This document shows positions 48,539 to 59,685 of a stretch of 64,000 bases of DNA, one piece after another. The DNA is from Gordionus sp. m RMFG-2023 (lineage: Eukaryota; Nematomorpha; Gordioida; Chordodea; Parachordodidae), in contig NC_088778.1 in the NCBI RefSeq assembly GCF_954871325.1, positions 25,405,120 through 25,469,119 on the forward strand, read 5' to 3'. Each line of letters starts with the position of its first letter. Position 1 is the first letter of the stretch. Made by a program: the position numbers and the translations under genes. Below the pieces are notes generated by a model. The model saw only the letters and a program-made list of their open reading frames with translations. It was not told the origin of the DNA and did no database searches.

Positions 48539-49609
48539 GTGCGAAGTCATATAAAATCCAAGAAACCCAAACCTATAGTAGCTTTAGTACCTACACCTCA
48601 AAGTATTAATTTAAATAAACCTTTTCCTATTGATATATCAACTAAAACTGCTAGGATGCGGGCATGTGCTGCCCGTTTTCGTCTAAAGCTTAAACAGATT
48701 TTCCCCACCACCTATACATCTATTCTTAAAAATAGAAGTAATTTAACACATTTTAATACTAAAGATATTCACTTAATAACTGAACATACTTGCGGGCCTA
48801 TGAATATCATATGTCAATTTTGTTTTTCCATGAATTTCATAGCTGAGAGACCGACCGACGGTAAATTCACACAGTGCTGTCATAAAGGGAAGGTTATCCT
48901 TACCCAAATACCATATCCTCCTTATTTAAAAAATCTTATATCAAACCCTCAAGATAAGTTACATAATAATTTTATGAAGAACATACGTTCTTATAATTCA
49001 GCAGTAGCTTTTGCATCGATGGGCGCAAAAATTTCGGATCTTACAGGTAGTGGCCTTTATTGTTTCAAAGTGCACGGTCAAATATATCACCGCACATCTA
49101 ATTTATACCCACCTTCTAATGCTTTGCCTACTTATGCCCAGTTATACGTGTTAGATACGACACAGGCTATAGATAAGCGTATACACCATCCAGCAAATAG
49201 TAAATGTAATAAAGATATTATGAAGCAATTAGATCAGTTAATACGACAAATTAACCCCTATGCTCTTAGTTTTAAGACATTAGGTGAAGTCCATCAATCT
49301 GCATTAGAATTAGCAACTACTTCTAATACAAAACTCCCAACCATTAATATGATCTTTAAAGGAGATCGTTCTAGCGATCGACGCCGTTATAATTTACCAT
49401 CTATGGATGACGTAGCTATGATTTTCAATAATGAAGATGGAGAGCCTCCTTTCAAAAGAGATATTAAAGTCTATCCTAAATCTAATGACAACGATCTCAT
49501 TATTCTTAATGTATTGAGCCCAAATTTAGACCCCATGGTTTATCCTATACTATTCCCTCATGGTGAACCTGGTTGGTCTCCTAATATGATCGCTGACAAT
49601 TCTGACTAA
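48539..49609 (+). pseudogene. Helitron RepHel protein, N-terminal fragment
   Basis: 356 codons, open from at least GAAAGTGGTCGTAAAGTG. Recognised Helitron blocks: a zinc finger with HTCGPMNIICQFC then C-C-H (about residues 83-118), FMKNIRSYNSAVAFASMGA, HGQIYHRTSNLYPP with QLYVLDT, DRRRYNLPS, and NLDPMVYPILFPHGEPGW near the end. In complete Helitrons this is followed by the HUH rolling-circle nuclease (Rep) and a Pif1-type helicase. Here the frame stops 16 codons after GEPGW, and the Helitron terminus lies 100 bp further on. The catalytic halves are missing by internal deletion. No stop breaks the retained part, which points to a recent deletion. Confidence 0.9.
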
Positions 49610-49681
49610 CAGGAGCTCTGGTAAATAATGATACTATTTAAGGTGCTACTAAGAGATATTGCTTCATTAAAAATAATATTC

Positions 49682-49710
49682 CCCGTCATTTTTGACGGGT
49701 TATCAACTAG
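49682..49710 (+). other. Helitron 3' terminus (hairpin plus CTAG)
   Basis: The 7-bp stem CCCGTCA/TGACGGG has a TTTT loop, followed by TTATCAA and CTAG, then host T. This is the standard termination structure of Helitrons and fixes the right border at 49710. Confidence 0.85.
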
Positions 49711-50972
49711 TAATAATATAATATGATAACGCCGATAAATTAGAGTTTTTTTGTTGTTGTTGATAGAATACTAAGTAAATTGGAATAGAACTTTATGATT
49801 GATTGATTGATTTGCCAATAAATTTTAAAACATAAAGGTTTGTTTTAATTATAAACGCCCAACCATGGGGCACAAGCAGTCCCTTCTTAGATTAGCGCAT
49901 TTCTAAGGCATTCCAAGGTTAACTTCTTTAGGACACGTCCCGTCCCGGTAGAACATTTTGGAACAAGTACAGTTCAAGATATAGAGTCTTATGGACGCGT
50001 TCTATCATATATATATTAAAGCTGGGGCCGAGGTTTGAGCATCTTTAAAGATTTTGTTTTCGCAAGGTAATTGTTGTTAGCACATTTCCATAATAATAAA
50101 ATGTAAACTTTAAAAAAAAATTTGTTATGTTTAAATTAGTATATTTCAGAAACGTGGAATTTACTATAATAAAAGAAGGCTTGAGTAAAATTTCTAAAAT
50201 ATATTCACAATTATATCACGAATTATAAGGTGATTGTTATAAAAAAATTTTTTGTAGTATTCGTAGAGATAATCAAAAAATTGACTTAAGTATACTTAAC
50301 TGCAATATCATGTAAAATTCTCTAAGTAACAATGGCGTCGTTATCACTTATTCCTCAAGTATGTTAAATTTAATAATCATTGGGAGGTTAGGCATGTTTA
50401 AAAACATTTCGAGCAAATAAAAAAATATTTTAGGCATGATAAATTTAGAGAATGTCTCATACTCTTTGTCATCTCCCAGGCTTTACATATTTTTGATCTG
50501 TAAAACCTCTTTTTATCTATAGGATCTAATAATTTGTTATTATAATAATAAAAATAAAATATTTTGAAAACGACTTATATATTTATACTTATATCTAATC
50601 TAAATGATATATATTGATTTTTAAAGAGTATTACCATGTATGCATATAAATATTATATATTTTATGTGGATTATAATACTTATTAATATATATTTATCTT
50701 TCTAAAATTTCTTTATTTGAAATAAAAACTAAAACATATTTTTAAAAAAAATTATATATAAATATAATATTTCTTGACCTGTGTGTTTGATTTTACTGCA
50801 ATAACAAAATATTATACTAACTTGTTTTTCATAATCCATTTAATTTAAATTATAATAAAATATTTTCTAATTTTCCAATATTAAAAAAAACCAATTTTAT
50901 ATATGCCAATATTTAAGGAAAAAATTGATTTTCCATGATTTGATTTGAAGAAAAGTTTACAAAACGTAATTT
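49711..50972. other. Unassigned stretch with a GC-richer island
   Basis: About 49850-50060 is notably less AT-rich than its surroundings (CCCAACCATGGGGCACAAGC, GGACACGTCCCGTCCCGG). It is followed by TATATATATTAAAGC and GGGGCCGAGG. No frame, ends or RNA fold were recognised; it could be a promoter, a repeat edge or an unknown element. The remainder to 50972 is plain AT-rich DNA. Confidence 0.35.
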
Positions 50973-51006
50973 ATGCTTAAAGATTGGGGATACGATGAAA
51001 ATCATG
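50973..51006 (+). CDS. Alpha carbonic anhydrase exon 1-like piece, copy A
   Basis: ATG CTT AAA GAT TGG GGA TAC GAT GAA AAT CAT G, then GTAATA, encodes MLKDWGYDENH and ends in phase 1 at a donor. Alpha carbonic anhydrases start with a W-G-Y-x-x-x-N-G signature, and the first intron of vertebrate cytosolic CA genes falls at the same place. No exon 2 is visible before the second copy at 53004. The short length makes the call tentative, but the paralogous second copy with the same structure supports it. Confidence 0.4.
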
Positions 51007-51149
51007 GTAATATTTTCTTAAATATATATATAGTTATATAATAATTTAGTTATTTTAAATATTATTAATGCTTTGCTCATACCTGACAATAATGGACTCC
51101 GCTTGCTCCATTTAAGACAATTTTTATACTAATATAAGTCGAGTTGAGT

Positions 51150-51675
51150 CGTAAAACCATTCAAGCCCGATAATTTTTTTGGACACGAATTTTCCGGCAG
51201 TCATATTTTCAATGTCCATATCTATATCAAATTTTTCCCAATGTCAAATTTACGTTTTAATATCTATTTTGTGTATTAGTAATTAGATCATATCATTTTT
51301 AAAAAAATTATTTTTTTTGTGAATTTTTTTTATAGATTTAAGTATTATTTAATAAAGTTTCTTAAAATATAACCAAAAAAAAAGTATATTGTAATTTATT
51401 TTCTTTGCCAAAAATTTAATGTCCAAGCTCGCCTATTAAAAATTTGCGAAATATGGCCCTATAATTTTCTACATAGGGAATAAATTTTATTTTATTTGTA
51501 GATTTAATTTAGTAAAGTAGTTCTTAAGATAAAAGGAAAAAGAAATAAGCTCATTTTTGTTATTTATTGTTATTTCAAAAAATATTAATCAAAATTAAGA
51601 GATTCGAGAAGCCCGTCCTGATTTTTTGAGTAATGACTTTACTTACTTGACTGAGGCTGGTTTTGCAGATCTCTG
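51150..51675. repeat. Possible M4-type MITE remnant
   Basis: Spaced words (CAAGCCCGATAA, CCAAGCTCGCC, GAAGCCCGTCC, GAGGCTGG) end in TTTTGCAGATCTCTG, the characteristic M4 right end. The left end is unclear. Its position between the two carbonic-anhydrase-like exons suggests intron or intergenic decay. Confidence 0.35.
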
Positions 51676-52371
51676 ATTTTTTTTATATATCTATGAAGAC
51701 GTATAATTTAGTAAAAATAAAAAGGTAGTTGGTAGGAGAGGGGGTAGGCTAATTTCCCCGAACTCGATGTTAAACGCATGTCAAAGGATGAATATATATA
51801 TTTTTTTAAGAAAATGGCCATAGAGATCCTTGTCAAAATTAGTATGGATTTGAAAAGTAGTATAATATATTTTTAATACAACGACTTCTACCATGGATGA
51901 GAGAGTTAGACGCAGAATCTTGGTAAACAGAGAGGAAATATTTTCCCTTCGTTTCTAAGGCATGGGAATTTCTCTCTTTCTATCTTTCCTCCTTCTTTCT
52001 TTCTTAAGAAGTAGGAAGTTTGGGTTCAGGAGGATAAATTTTATTTCTATCGCTCTTTAATGAGTGCTTTTTCTATTTTGCTGATTTAAAATTAATTTTA
52101 ATTTGGCTTTTCTTTCTTGATTAGGAGGTAGGGATAAATATTTTCGAAGATGGAGGTATCTTATTGGAGAGAGGGAAAAGATATAAAAGGTTTTTAATTT
52201 ACGATTTAAAAAAAAAATTCTTTTCTATTCATTCACATACACAATACTGCCAAAATCTATAATATATTCATTTTTTTATATGAGAAAAGAGATGTCAGAA
52301 AAAAAAATTGAATGTAGATCAGAATCAATTTAAGATTAGCCTGAACCTGCTAGTTACGTATTATAATTATA
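51676..52371. other. AT-rich non-coding stretch
   Basis: A C/T-rich run (TTTCTATCTTTCCTCC and following, about 51975-52010) is the only local feature. No gene is supported. Confidence 0.4.
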
Positions 52372-52510
52372 TTGGTTTTGTTAAAAAGCCTGATTAGGGT
52401 CGATTTTTAAAAACGATCAGATTAAAATTTTAGTCAAAACCGCGAGATTTGACAAATAGAGATCCAAACCTGTTTGCCATTTATGAATCGGACTTTTTAA
52501 CAATAATAAT
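52372..52510. mobile_element. hAT MITE family M1, small copy
   Basis: Ends TTGGTTTTGTTAAAAAGCC and, at the right, CGGACTTTTTAACAATAATA are the M1 inverted ends in decayed form. Inside is a CGATTTTTAAAAACGATCAG symmetric block. The 70-codon frame that starts in it is incidental. Confidence 0.5.
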
Positions 52511-53003
52511 ATTTATCAACAATTTTACAAATTATTATAAATTATATATTGATTTTTTTAATGATATATATAATAAAAAATTAATAAAAATAAAAATTCA
52601 TAATCTGTGCGCAAGAACCTTTTATCGGTATATTAATCTCGATATAATATTTCGTGAATAGATATAAATAATTTGGATCTCAAATCCAATTATCAATTTA
52701 TTTTAAAGAAAAGAGTCAAACCATAATCATTTAGACAAAGAGAGTATATAATATAATAAAAATTCTCACGCTGCACCATCTCCAAAAAAAAAATATAATA
52801 AAATTGGTAAGTAATAAACTGATTAGTATTATAATTGATCCAAAAATATATTTTTTTTATAGAGAAAAAAATAAATAAATCACTTCTTCCCTTTTAACCA
52901 AAATAAAAAATTTTTCCTTATTTTTCATCCCCAAAAAAAATTCTCATAAATTCTAAAAATAAAAAGATTCATAAATTTCAAAAAAAAAGAGTAGGATAAG
53001 AAG

Positions 53004-53049
53004 ATGACAATGAAAATGCTAAAAGCCTGGGGATACGGCGAAAATGATG
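53004..53049 (+). CDS. Alpha carbonic anhydrase exon 1-like piece, copy B
   Basis: It encodes MTMKMLKAWGYGENDG (final Gly split by the intron), with a GTAAAA donor in phase 1. The piece from MLK to the donor matches copy A residue by residue except for a few changes (A for D, G for D, D for H). W-G-Y-G-E-N-D-G fits the N-terminal signature of alpha carbonic anhydrases, which hydrate CO2 with a zinc ion held by three His. Those catalytic exons are not in view; they may lie past the window or have been lost. It could also be an alternative first exon of the same gene as copy A. Confidence 0.45.
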
Positions 53050-53134
53050 GTAAAAATATTCTTTAATTTCACGATTATTTGGCAAATTAAAATAAAATAG
53101 AAGTCGTAATGTAACTTGTGTTATTGTTTAACCC

Positions 53135-53225
53135 TTACACTGCGTTCCCAGTTAACGCGAATTTACGGCGGAGAATACAAAAATAGAGCAATTTGTATAA
53201 TTCGCCACGAATTCGCGTTAAAAAT
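53135..53225. repeat. Repeat family M3, short palindrome
   Basis: TTACACTGCGTTCCCAGTTA, then ACGCGAATTTACGGCGG on the left and CCACGAATTCGCGTTA on the right, form an imperfect palindrome. Related sequence lies at 7260-7310 and, inverted, at 55145-55222. Confidence 0.5.
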
Positions 53226-53983
53226 AATTATAACCTCTCTTACCCAAAAGACCCTCTGGGGAACTCTCTTTTTTTAAAAAAAATATATATATATAAATTT
53301 TCACAATTGAGGAAAAAGGTTTTATACTATGACGAAGGAATGTTTAATTCAAAATAATGATTATGAAATTTTTCATATATTCTGTTTTTTTGCTGTCTTT
53401 TTCACGTGGACAGATATAACGGACTTCTTTTTTACTTTGATGGATTTATTAGGCATATATAGTATTTTTTCCACTGACATCTGGAAATTCTCTTCATATC
53501 TGTCAAAAAATGACATACGCTTTTTTTCACTAGGTTTGTGATAAATGGGATATTTAATGTTCCCGATGAATTATTGGAACAAATTTTTATTGAGTTATAT
53601 TCTTTTATATATTTTATTAGAATCACCACATGTATAATTTAATATTCATAAAAAATTTCATTAGTATATAATAAATAAAAAAATTTCCAAAAAAAAGAGT
53701 TTATTGGTTATTGATAGGCTTAGTTTCGAGGCGCTTACATTTTCAAGGTATATAATGATTTGTAAATTTCCCTAGTAAATAATTATAGGAAAGACCCATG
53801 GGGATAAAAAAAATATTTTAATCTAATAATTTATTTATTTATTTCAATATAATAGTATTTTAAAAAGAAAATTATTTAAAATTGTACGTTACATTTCTTG
53901 TTGAATCCTTTAAAATGCTATAAATAATTTTAGTTTAAAAATTATTTTGAAAGCACCGGAAGTAGTATAGCGGTTAATATAAT

Positions 53984-54207
53984 TAGTTTTGTTAAATGGC
54001 TCGATTTGAGCCGATTTTTTAAAACGGTTAAATCAATATTTTATCCAGAAAAAATATTAAGCAAGCCTGAAGATTTTTCTCATAGATGGAGCAAAGTTTT
54101 GGACATCTATTAGCGAGATCTCAAGGCTTAGGCAATATACTTCTGGCTAAAATATTGAGTTAGCCTTTTTTAAAAATCGGCCCAAATCAAGCCATTTAAC
54201 AACACTA
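53984..54207. mobile_element. hAT MITE family M1, complete copy
   Basis: A 224-bp element with ends TAGTTTTGTTAAATGGCTCG and GAGCC-type inverted right end ...CAAGCCATTTAACAACACTA. It has a perfect 8-bp target duplication AATATAAT (53976-53983 and 54208-54215). It is the reference copy for family M1. A scrap of another hAT end (GTAACGTTTACAGCAC, near 54255) follows at once. Confidence 0.9.
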
Positions 54208-54215
54208 AATATAAT

Positions 54216-55144
54216 AAAACAATATGAGTGGCTGTAATGGGTTAACTTTTTTAAGTAACGTTTACAGCACAAATAATGTATACATGATTTAAAATATATG
54301 GGTAGAATTTAGGTGGTAAAAAACATTACAGATATTTACAAAAGAAACGGCTTAAAAAATTTTGAGATACAAAAATTTGTCAAGCCTCTTTAAAAAAAAA
54401 ATTCACAATTAATTTGACATATTATATTAAAAAAATTGTTAAAGAAAAAATTGTTAAAGAAAAAATTTTGTTTTGTCTTTTTTTCTCCAGTTTTAACAAT
54501 TTCATATTAAAATTGAGCAAGCGCGACGCCGTAGTATATCTATAAAAGATGTCCAAACTAAAATTGCGCATGCCTTCCTTCATAGTACATAAAAGATGTT
54601 TATATTAATTTTATATATAACTATGAAATATAAAAACAACAATAATACCATTTTTTCCCCATTTTTTAAAATATAAGATTTTATATAAAATACCCTCCCC
54701 TCTACAGCCATTTAACTCCTTTGTCTCATCGGTTTAGTTTAGTAGAATATTTTATTTTTTTTAAAAATACCATAGGAACAATTCTAAGATTCTTATAATT
54801 GGTTCAAAAAGTGACACCTATTGCTCTTATACATAATATGAATAGGAATAATCGCCTAATTTATTTATAAAAGTAGATTTAGATAAAGGTAATAAAAAAA
54901 CTTTTAAAAATATGTTCAAAATAACTAGTGTCCATCTCCATGGTCGTGAATTAAAGAAGCGTATATACTATACAATTAAAATATATAGTCAACAAGATGA
55001 TAATACCTTAAGTATATATTTTAAAAAAATTGAAGTTAATATCAAAAAAATATTTACCTTTGGGGAGTAAAAACTAATGCTTGTGCAATTAAAAATCTTT
55101 CCTTAAGATTCCGAGCTCACCCAGAGACAACATTATGTTTATAG
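54216..55144. other. AT-rich non-coding stretch with a hAT end scrap
   Basis: At about 54228-54275 TGGCTGTAAT and, 25 bp later, GTAACGTTTACAGCAC resemble the two ends of hAT family D brought together, as in an extreme deletion derivative. The rest holds nothing recognisable. Confidence 0.35.
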
Positions 55145-55222
55145 TTAGCTCTAATTCGCGGCAAAGTATTTAATTTTTATAGTCTTCCCTGCGAATTTGC
55201 ATTAACTGTGAATCAGGGTAAC
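55145..55222. repeat. Repeat family M3, inverted copy
   Basis: Read on the minus strand it begins TTACCCTGATTCACAGTTAA and continues TGCAAATTCGCAGGG, matching 7260-7310. A symmetric AATTCGCGGC lies at the other end. Confidence 0.5.
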
Positions 55223-57264
55223 TAACACTCATCCACATAAAATTAATGTTTAAGCGCAAAAATATACAAAATATTTTTGTCTAAAAAAAAACTAGACTCG
55301 AGGAGTTGGATTGGTTACTTAACTTGCTTTAAATCGAATGTTCTTTATTATTATTTATGACACTTGCAATTATTAATGTTTTTGATAGTACGTGATGATA
55401 ACATTTAGAGAGAGGTTAGGGGTTCGCAATATCTATTTAACTAATTTTTTTTTATATTCGAGAACTTATCGTATGTACGCAATTATCACGAAATAATTAA
55501 CTGCATAAATAAGACTCCGCTCAATGTTTTAGGAGAGAAGTTTACTGTAGTATAGATATGGACCATTTCATAAAAAAGAGTTTATAGGTCACATTTTTGA
55601 CTTTTTTTTTTTGAAATATAAAAGAGATTTTAAACGATTATATAAATATTAATGAAATCAAAAAATATTTCGAATAGACACAGATTTAATATTTATTTTT
55701 TAAAAAAAAACTTATATATATTATGTAATATAAATAATTATACCAAACTAAATAATTATACCAAACTAAGTATATAGGCAAAATGAGTATTATAGAAATG
55801 GAACCTTAGTCATTATTTATAAATAATTAATTATATATAAAAATAAGTGATATTTTTTTTTCTATTTTGGAACTATTATATATTGAGTGAGAATCAGGAT
55901 ATTACCTCCACCTCTCTCTCCGCCCTGTGTATATTTAAAATTTCTATAAAATATCTTAAAAATATGATTTCTTTAATTGAGATTTCTCTAAGGAAATTAA
56001 GCAGAAATCAAAGCGAAAATACAAAATTAATAATAAATTTTATACCAAAAATTGTAAATAACTGTCCTAATTTGAATTTTTATATATTAAAAAAAATATA
56101 TTTAAACTATATTGGTAAACTTTCTTGATAAATCAGTAATTCCAATTTATCCATTGAATAATCTGAATCAAAAAAATTTTAAAATTTTTTTAAAATTTTT
56201 GCTTAAATATTAGCAGTCTAATTATCAGTTTGATTTTACTGAAGGGGACTCTAAGCGTAAATTCGATTCAGCAAAAAAAAACTTGGCTTGAAATTTTTTT
56301 GTCCATTGGACTTGAACTCGATTCTATCGCCCATAAGTTTAAATCCATAAGTTTAGATTTTTATATCCGAGATACTAATTCTCAATTAAATAACAATTTT
56401 ATTTGTATACTATTAATATGAATATCGGTGTGAGTTTTAACATGTAATAAAAAAACAAATAAAAACTTGTTCTTAATCATGTTTATATATTCATCCAAAA
56501 GTTTGGTCAATTATACACTAAATAACTCTATGATATTAAATCAGGATTATCGGATGACGTTTGTAAATTTTTACAACGGGATCATATGAAAATTGATAAA
56601 TTTGTTCCACCATACCTATTAACACATTAGGCTATATTCGAAAACATGTGAGTGCAATCAAGAATGGGCTTATTTATTTTTATAAGTCCAATTTTAAATT
56701 AATTTATTAGTCCCGAATACTCCTCTACCCTAAGTCTTGAATGGTTTTAATAAAATATAGGTTATTGGCTTCTGCCTGCAAAAAAAGTATAGTATGTAGT
56801 TTCTTAATTCCTATCATATTTAAAAATAAATTGATTAAGCTACACGCTATTTTTCTGTCAATGGCACCTAAATATCGGAGACCTATCACCTACTGTAGAA
56901 TCTATCCGCATATATTTTTCTATAATTTTAACAATATACAATTGTTCATTTTTTTGCATTGATCGATTTTAGCGGTTGCTCTTATATGTTCCTCTATCTG
57001 CAAAATGTTATTTTTCTTTTTCAGGGGAATTTTTATTATTTCCCCGATTAAACTTAAAGCTTTATTATAAAAAAACCTATAATATAGTCCTAAAGAGCAT
57101 CTATTCCCGGTAAGTAAATATTTACCAAAGAACGGGATCTTATGCACGAAACAAGCAGTCTAATAAGATAATTATTATCATGTATATGAACTATTGGCAA
57201 GGTTGAGCATTAACGCGAATACTTATTTAAATTACTAAATTTAAGTTCTTTTTTGCATTTATAT
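55223..57264. other. Unassigned stretch
   Basis: A 93-codon plus-strand frame at 55847-56128 ends in a plausible amphipathic stretch (LIINFIPKIVNNCPNLNFYI), and a 63-codon frame follows at 56230. Neither resembles a family I know and no convincing splice links were found. They could be an exon of an unknown gene or chance frames. Otherwise the stretch is AT-rich and empty. Confidence 0.3.
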
Positions 57265-57611
57265 TTAGTAGCGGTGTAAAGTAACATGAAAATAACGTCG
57301 TTACTAATACCTTTTTTGATCTTCTAAAGGTAACGAGAAACGATAACGCATTTCCTTATTTTTGAGTAACGGTAGCAAGACGTACTTCAAATTTATCTTA
57401 AAAAATATGGAAAAACATATTTTATTGTATTATAAAATTACTTTTTTATTTATTTTTTAAATCTTATAGATAATTTAAGCCCAGTTTTCAATTCACATCT
57501 ACCCAAATTCCTTCATTTTTATTTTTAATTTTCTTTGTTAAATTTTTAGTCTAGATTGTTAATCTAATTAATATTTAATCAATTGGAAATTTATTTTCTT
57601 ATTAATATTAT

Positions 57612-59287
57612 TGTAACATTTTAAGAGTTTTGAAAGGATTGAGAGATTAAAATCGTTGTCAAATAAGAAAGGTTAAAATAACATGATACTAAATCAGACT
57701 AATATCCTCGTTAGAACTAAACTGATACATCAGACTAATATCCTCGATTATATATATTTTTCTATAATATTCGTCAAATCAGAAAAGTTAGAACTAAAAT
57801 GATACTAAATCTTTATTAAATAATAAGTTAAAAATATAATCAACTAAATTAAAAATAAAAATTAACATTAAAAATTATAATTAAGTTCGTAAAATCATGA
57901 TCTCCCTTTATACAAATATCCTCGAATATATATATACTTTTCTATAATTCATTTACATAATGTTTTACAAACAAACTAAAAAAAATCTTGAACTTTCTTT
58001 AATTTGAATAATCATTCTTTTTTATTCCTCTTTCTTTAAATCATTTGCATTCGAAATTTAATTCTTTTTTCTTGAGTAGATTTGAATATCCTTCGGCTTT
58101 GTAATTTGGTTTAACAATAACAACACATAATTGGTTATAATTTGTCAACGATTAACGATAGCATCCTGGTCTTCTTGTCAATATATCCACTTTGCCTTAA
58201 GATCTCTTATACGATAATGATTTCTTGTATCTTTTGATCCAAAATAAAAATCCGATCTCTAATTGAGCTCGATTGCGGCATAAATTTTCAAATGACGAAA
58301 AGCCGTTTCTCTTTATGAAGATTTTTTGGTTAATCAACAACCTGATATTTTGCTAAATATTATCAACTTACAGTCAACCATATATCTTTAATAAAAATTT
58401 ATAACGAATTTCTTTTAGCTACATCGATCACTTGTACGTATAACGATCTCTTGTGACGCATTCTTTTTAGCTAAACGACTAATTCTCCGAAACACGACCA
58501 TTAATATTGATACCATTGTTTTATTGCTCTCATTCTTTGTCTTAGTGTCGATAGTCATCTCATACATCCCCTTCCCCCTTTATTTAGAATCTCTTTTCAG
58601 AGTTAATTAGACTGACTTTTGATCTTCTAAAGCCTGGATCAATCGCTGTAAGGCACCTCTGTACCAATATGGTATTGATATTTATATTGCTGAGGCTAGT
58701 GGGAGAGTTAATTAGACTGAATTGTTGAAATTGCCCTGTCGCCTCCACTCTCCAACATCATTGTAACATTTTAAGAGTTTTGAAAGGATTGAGAGATTAA
58801 AATCGTTGTCAAATAAGAAAGGTTAAAATAACATGATACTAAATCAGACTAATATCCTCGTTAGAACTAAACTGATACTAAATCAGACTAATATCCTCGA
58901 TTATATATATTTTTCTATAATATTCGTCAAATCAGAAAAGTTAGAACTAAAATGATACTAAATCTTTATTAAATAATAAGTTAAAAATATAACTAAATTA
59001 AAAAAAATTAAAATAATCAAAAATTAACATTAAAAATTATAATTAAGTTCGTAAAATCATGATCTCCCTTTATACAAATATCCTCGAATATATATATACT
59101 TTTCTATAATTCATTTACATAATGTTTTACAAACAAACTGAAAAAAATCTTGAACTTTCTTTAATTTGAATAATCATTCTTTTTTATTCCTCTTTCTTTA
59201 AATCATTTGCATTCGAAATTTAATTCTTTTTTCTTGAGTAGATTTGAATATCCTTCGGCTTTGTAATTTGGTTTAACAATAACAACA
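57612..59287. mobile_element. Short LTR retroelement (TRIM-like), two LTRs
   Basis: Two direct repeats (57612-58125 and 58762-59287, about 514 and 526 bp) start TGTAACATTTTAAGAG and end ACAATAACAACA. They are flanked by the 5-bp duplication ATTAT (57607-57611 and 59288-59292), which fixes it as an LTR insertion. The 636-bp interior has no recognisable coding domain, so it is a non-autonomous, TRIM-like element. Orientation and superfamily are unclear. The LTRs are very similar, with only small length differences seen, so it is fairly young. As a non-coding element it looks structurally whole. Confidence 0.85.
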
Positions 59288-59685
59288 ATTATAATTTATT
59301 CCATAAATAATATTATGTCAATTGTATAATTTCTTCAGATGAAGATGAGTAAAGCCTGCCTAGACTTTAATATGTAACATTTTTTACACCAATGAAGAAA
59401 ACTAAGGGTACAAAGTTTATATTTTAAAAGTGTAAATTGTATTCCAAATCAAATATTTTAACTTCAATTGTGGAATAAACATGAGCATCCTCCAAACTGT
59501 GCAGCCATTTTTAAGGAAAAAATGGATATCTGATTAAACTGGTTATAACAAATAAAACTCTTTCTATGTGAAATTAATATAGTCTTATTAAGGAGAATGG
59601 CCACAAATTAGACGAATCTTATGATAAATCCAAATACAAGGATTTTCTAATAAGTCGTTCATAGATGATATTATATGGTTATATA

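Larger units (their letters stand above)
45473..49710 (+). mobile_element. Helitron, internally deleted, with satellite core
   Basis: Helitrons insert between A and T, start TC and end CTRR about 10 nt after a hairpin. Here the left edge is A|TCTATATATATAATAGCC. The right edge is the 7-bp hairpin CCCGTCA/TGACGGG (49682-49699) followed by TTATCAACTAG|T, so the ends fit on both sides. Inside, in order: inverted arm 1 (45496-45835), a 145/170-bp satellite array, irregular tandem repeats (46771-47800), inverted arm 2 (47800-48126), a duplicated N-terminal coding module, and a RepHel N-terminal fragment ending 100 bp before the terminus. The HUH nuclease and helicase parts are absent, so it could move only with help from another Helitron. 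No other copy is in the window to test the borders. Confidence 0.8.

Noticed and set aside
55847-56421. Host gene with two exons
   Set aside because: The frames have no recognisable domain and no convincing splice sites join them; kept only as an unassigned stretch.
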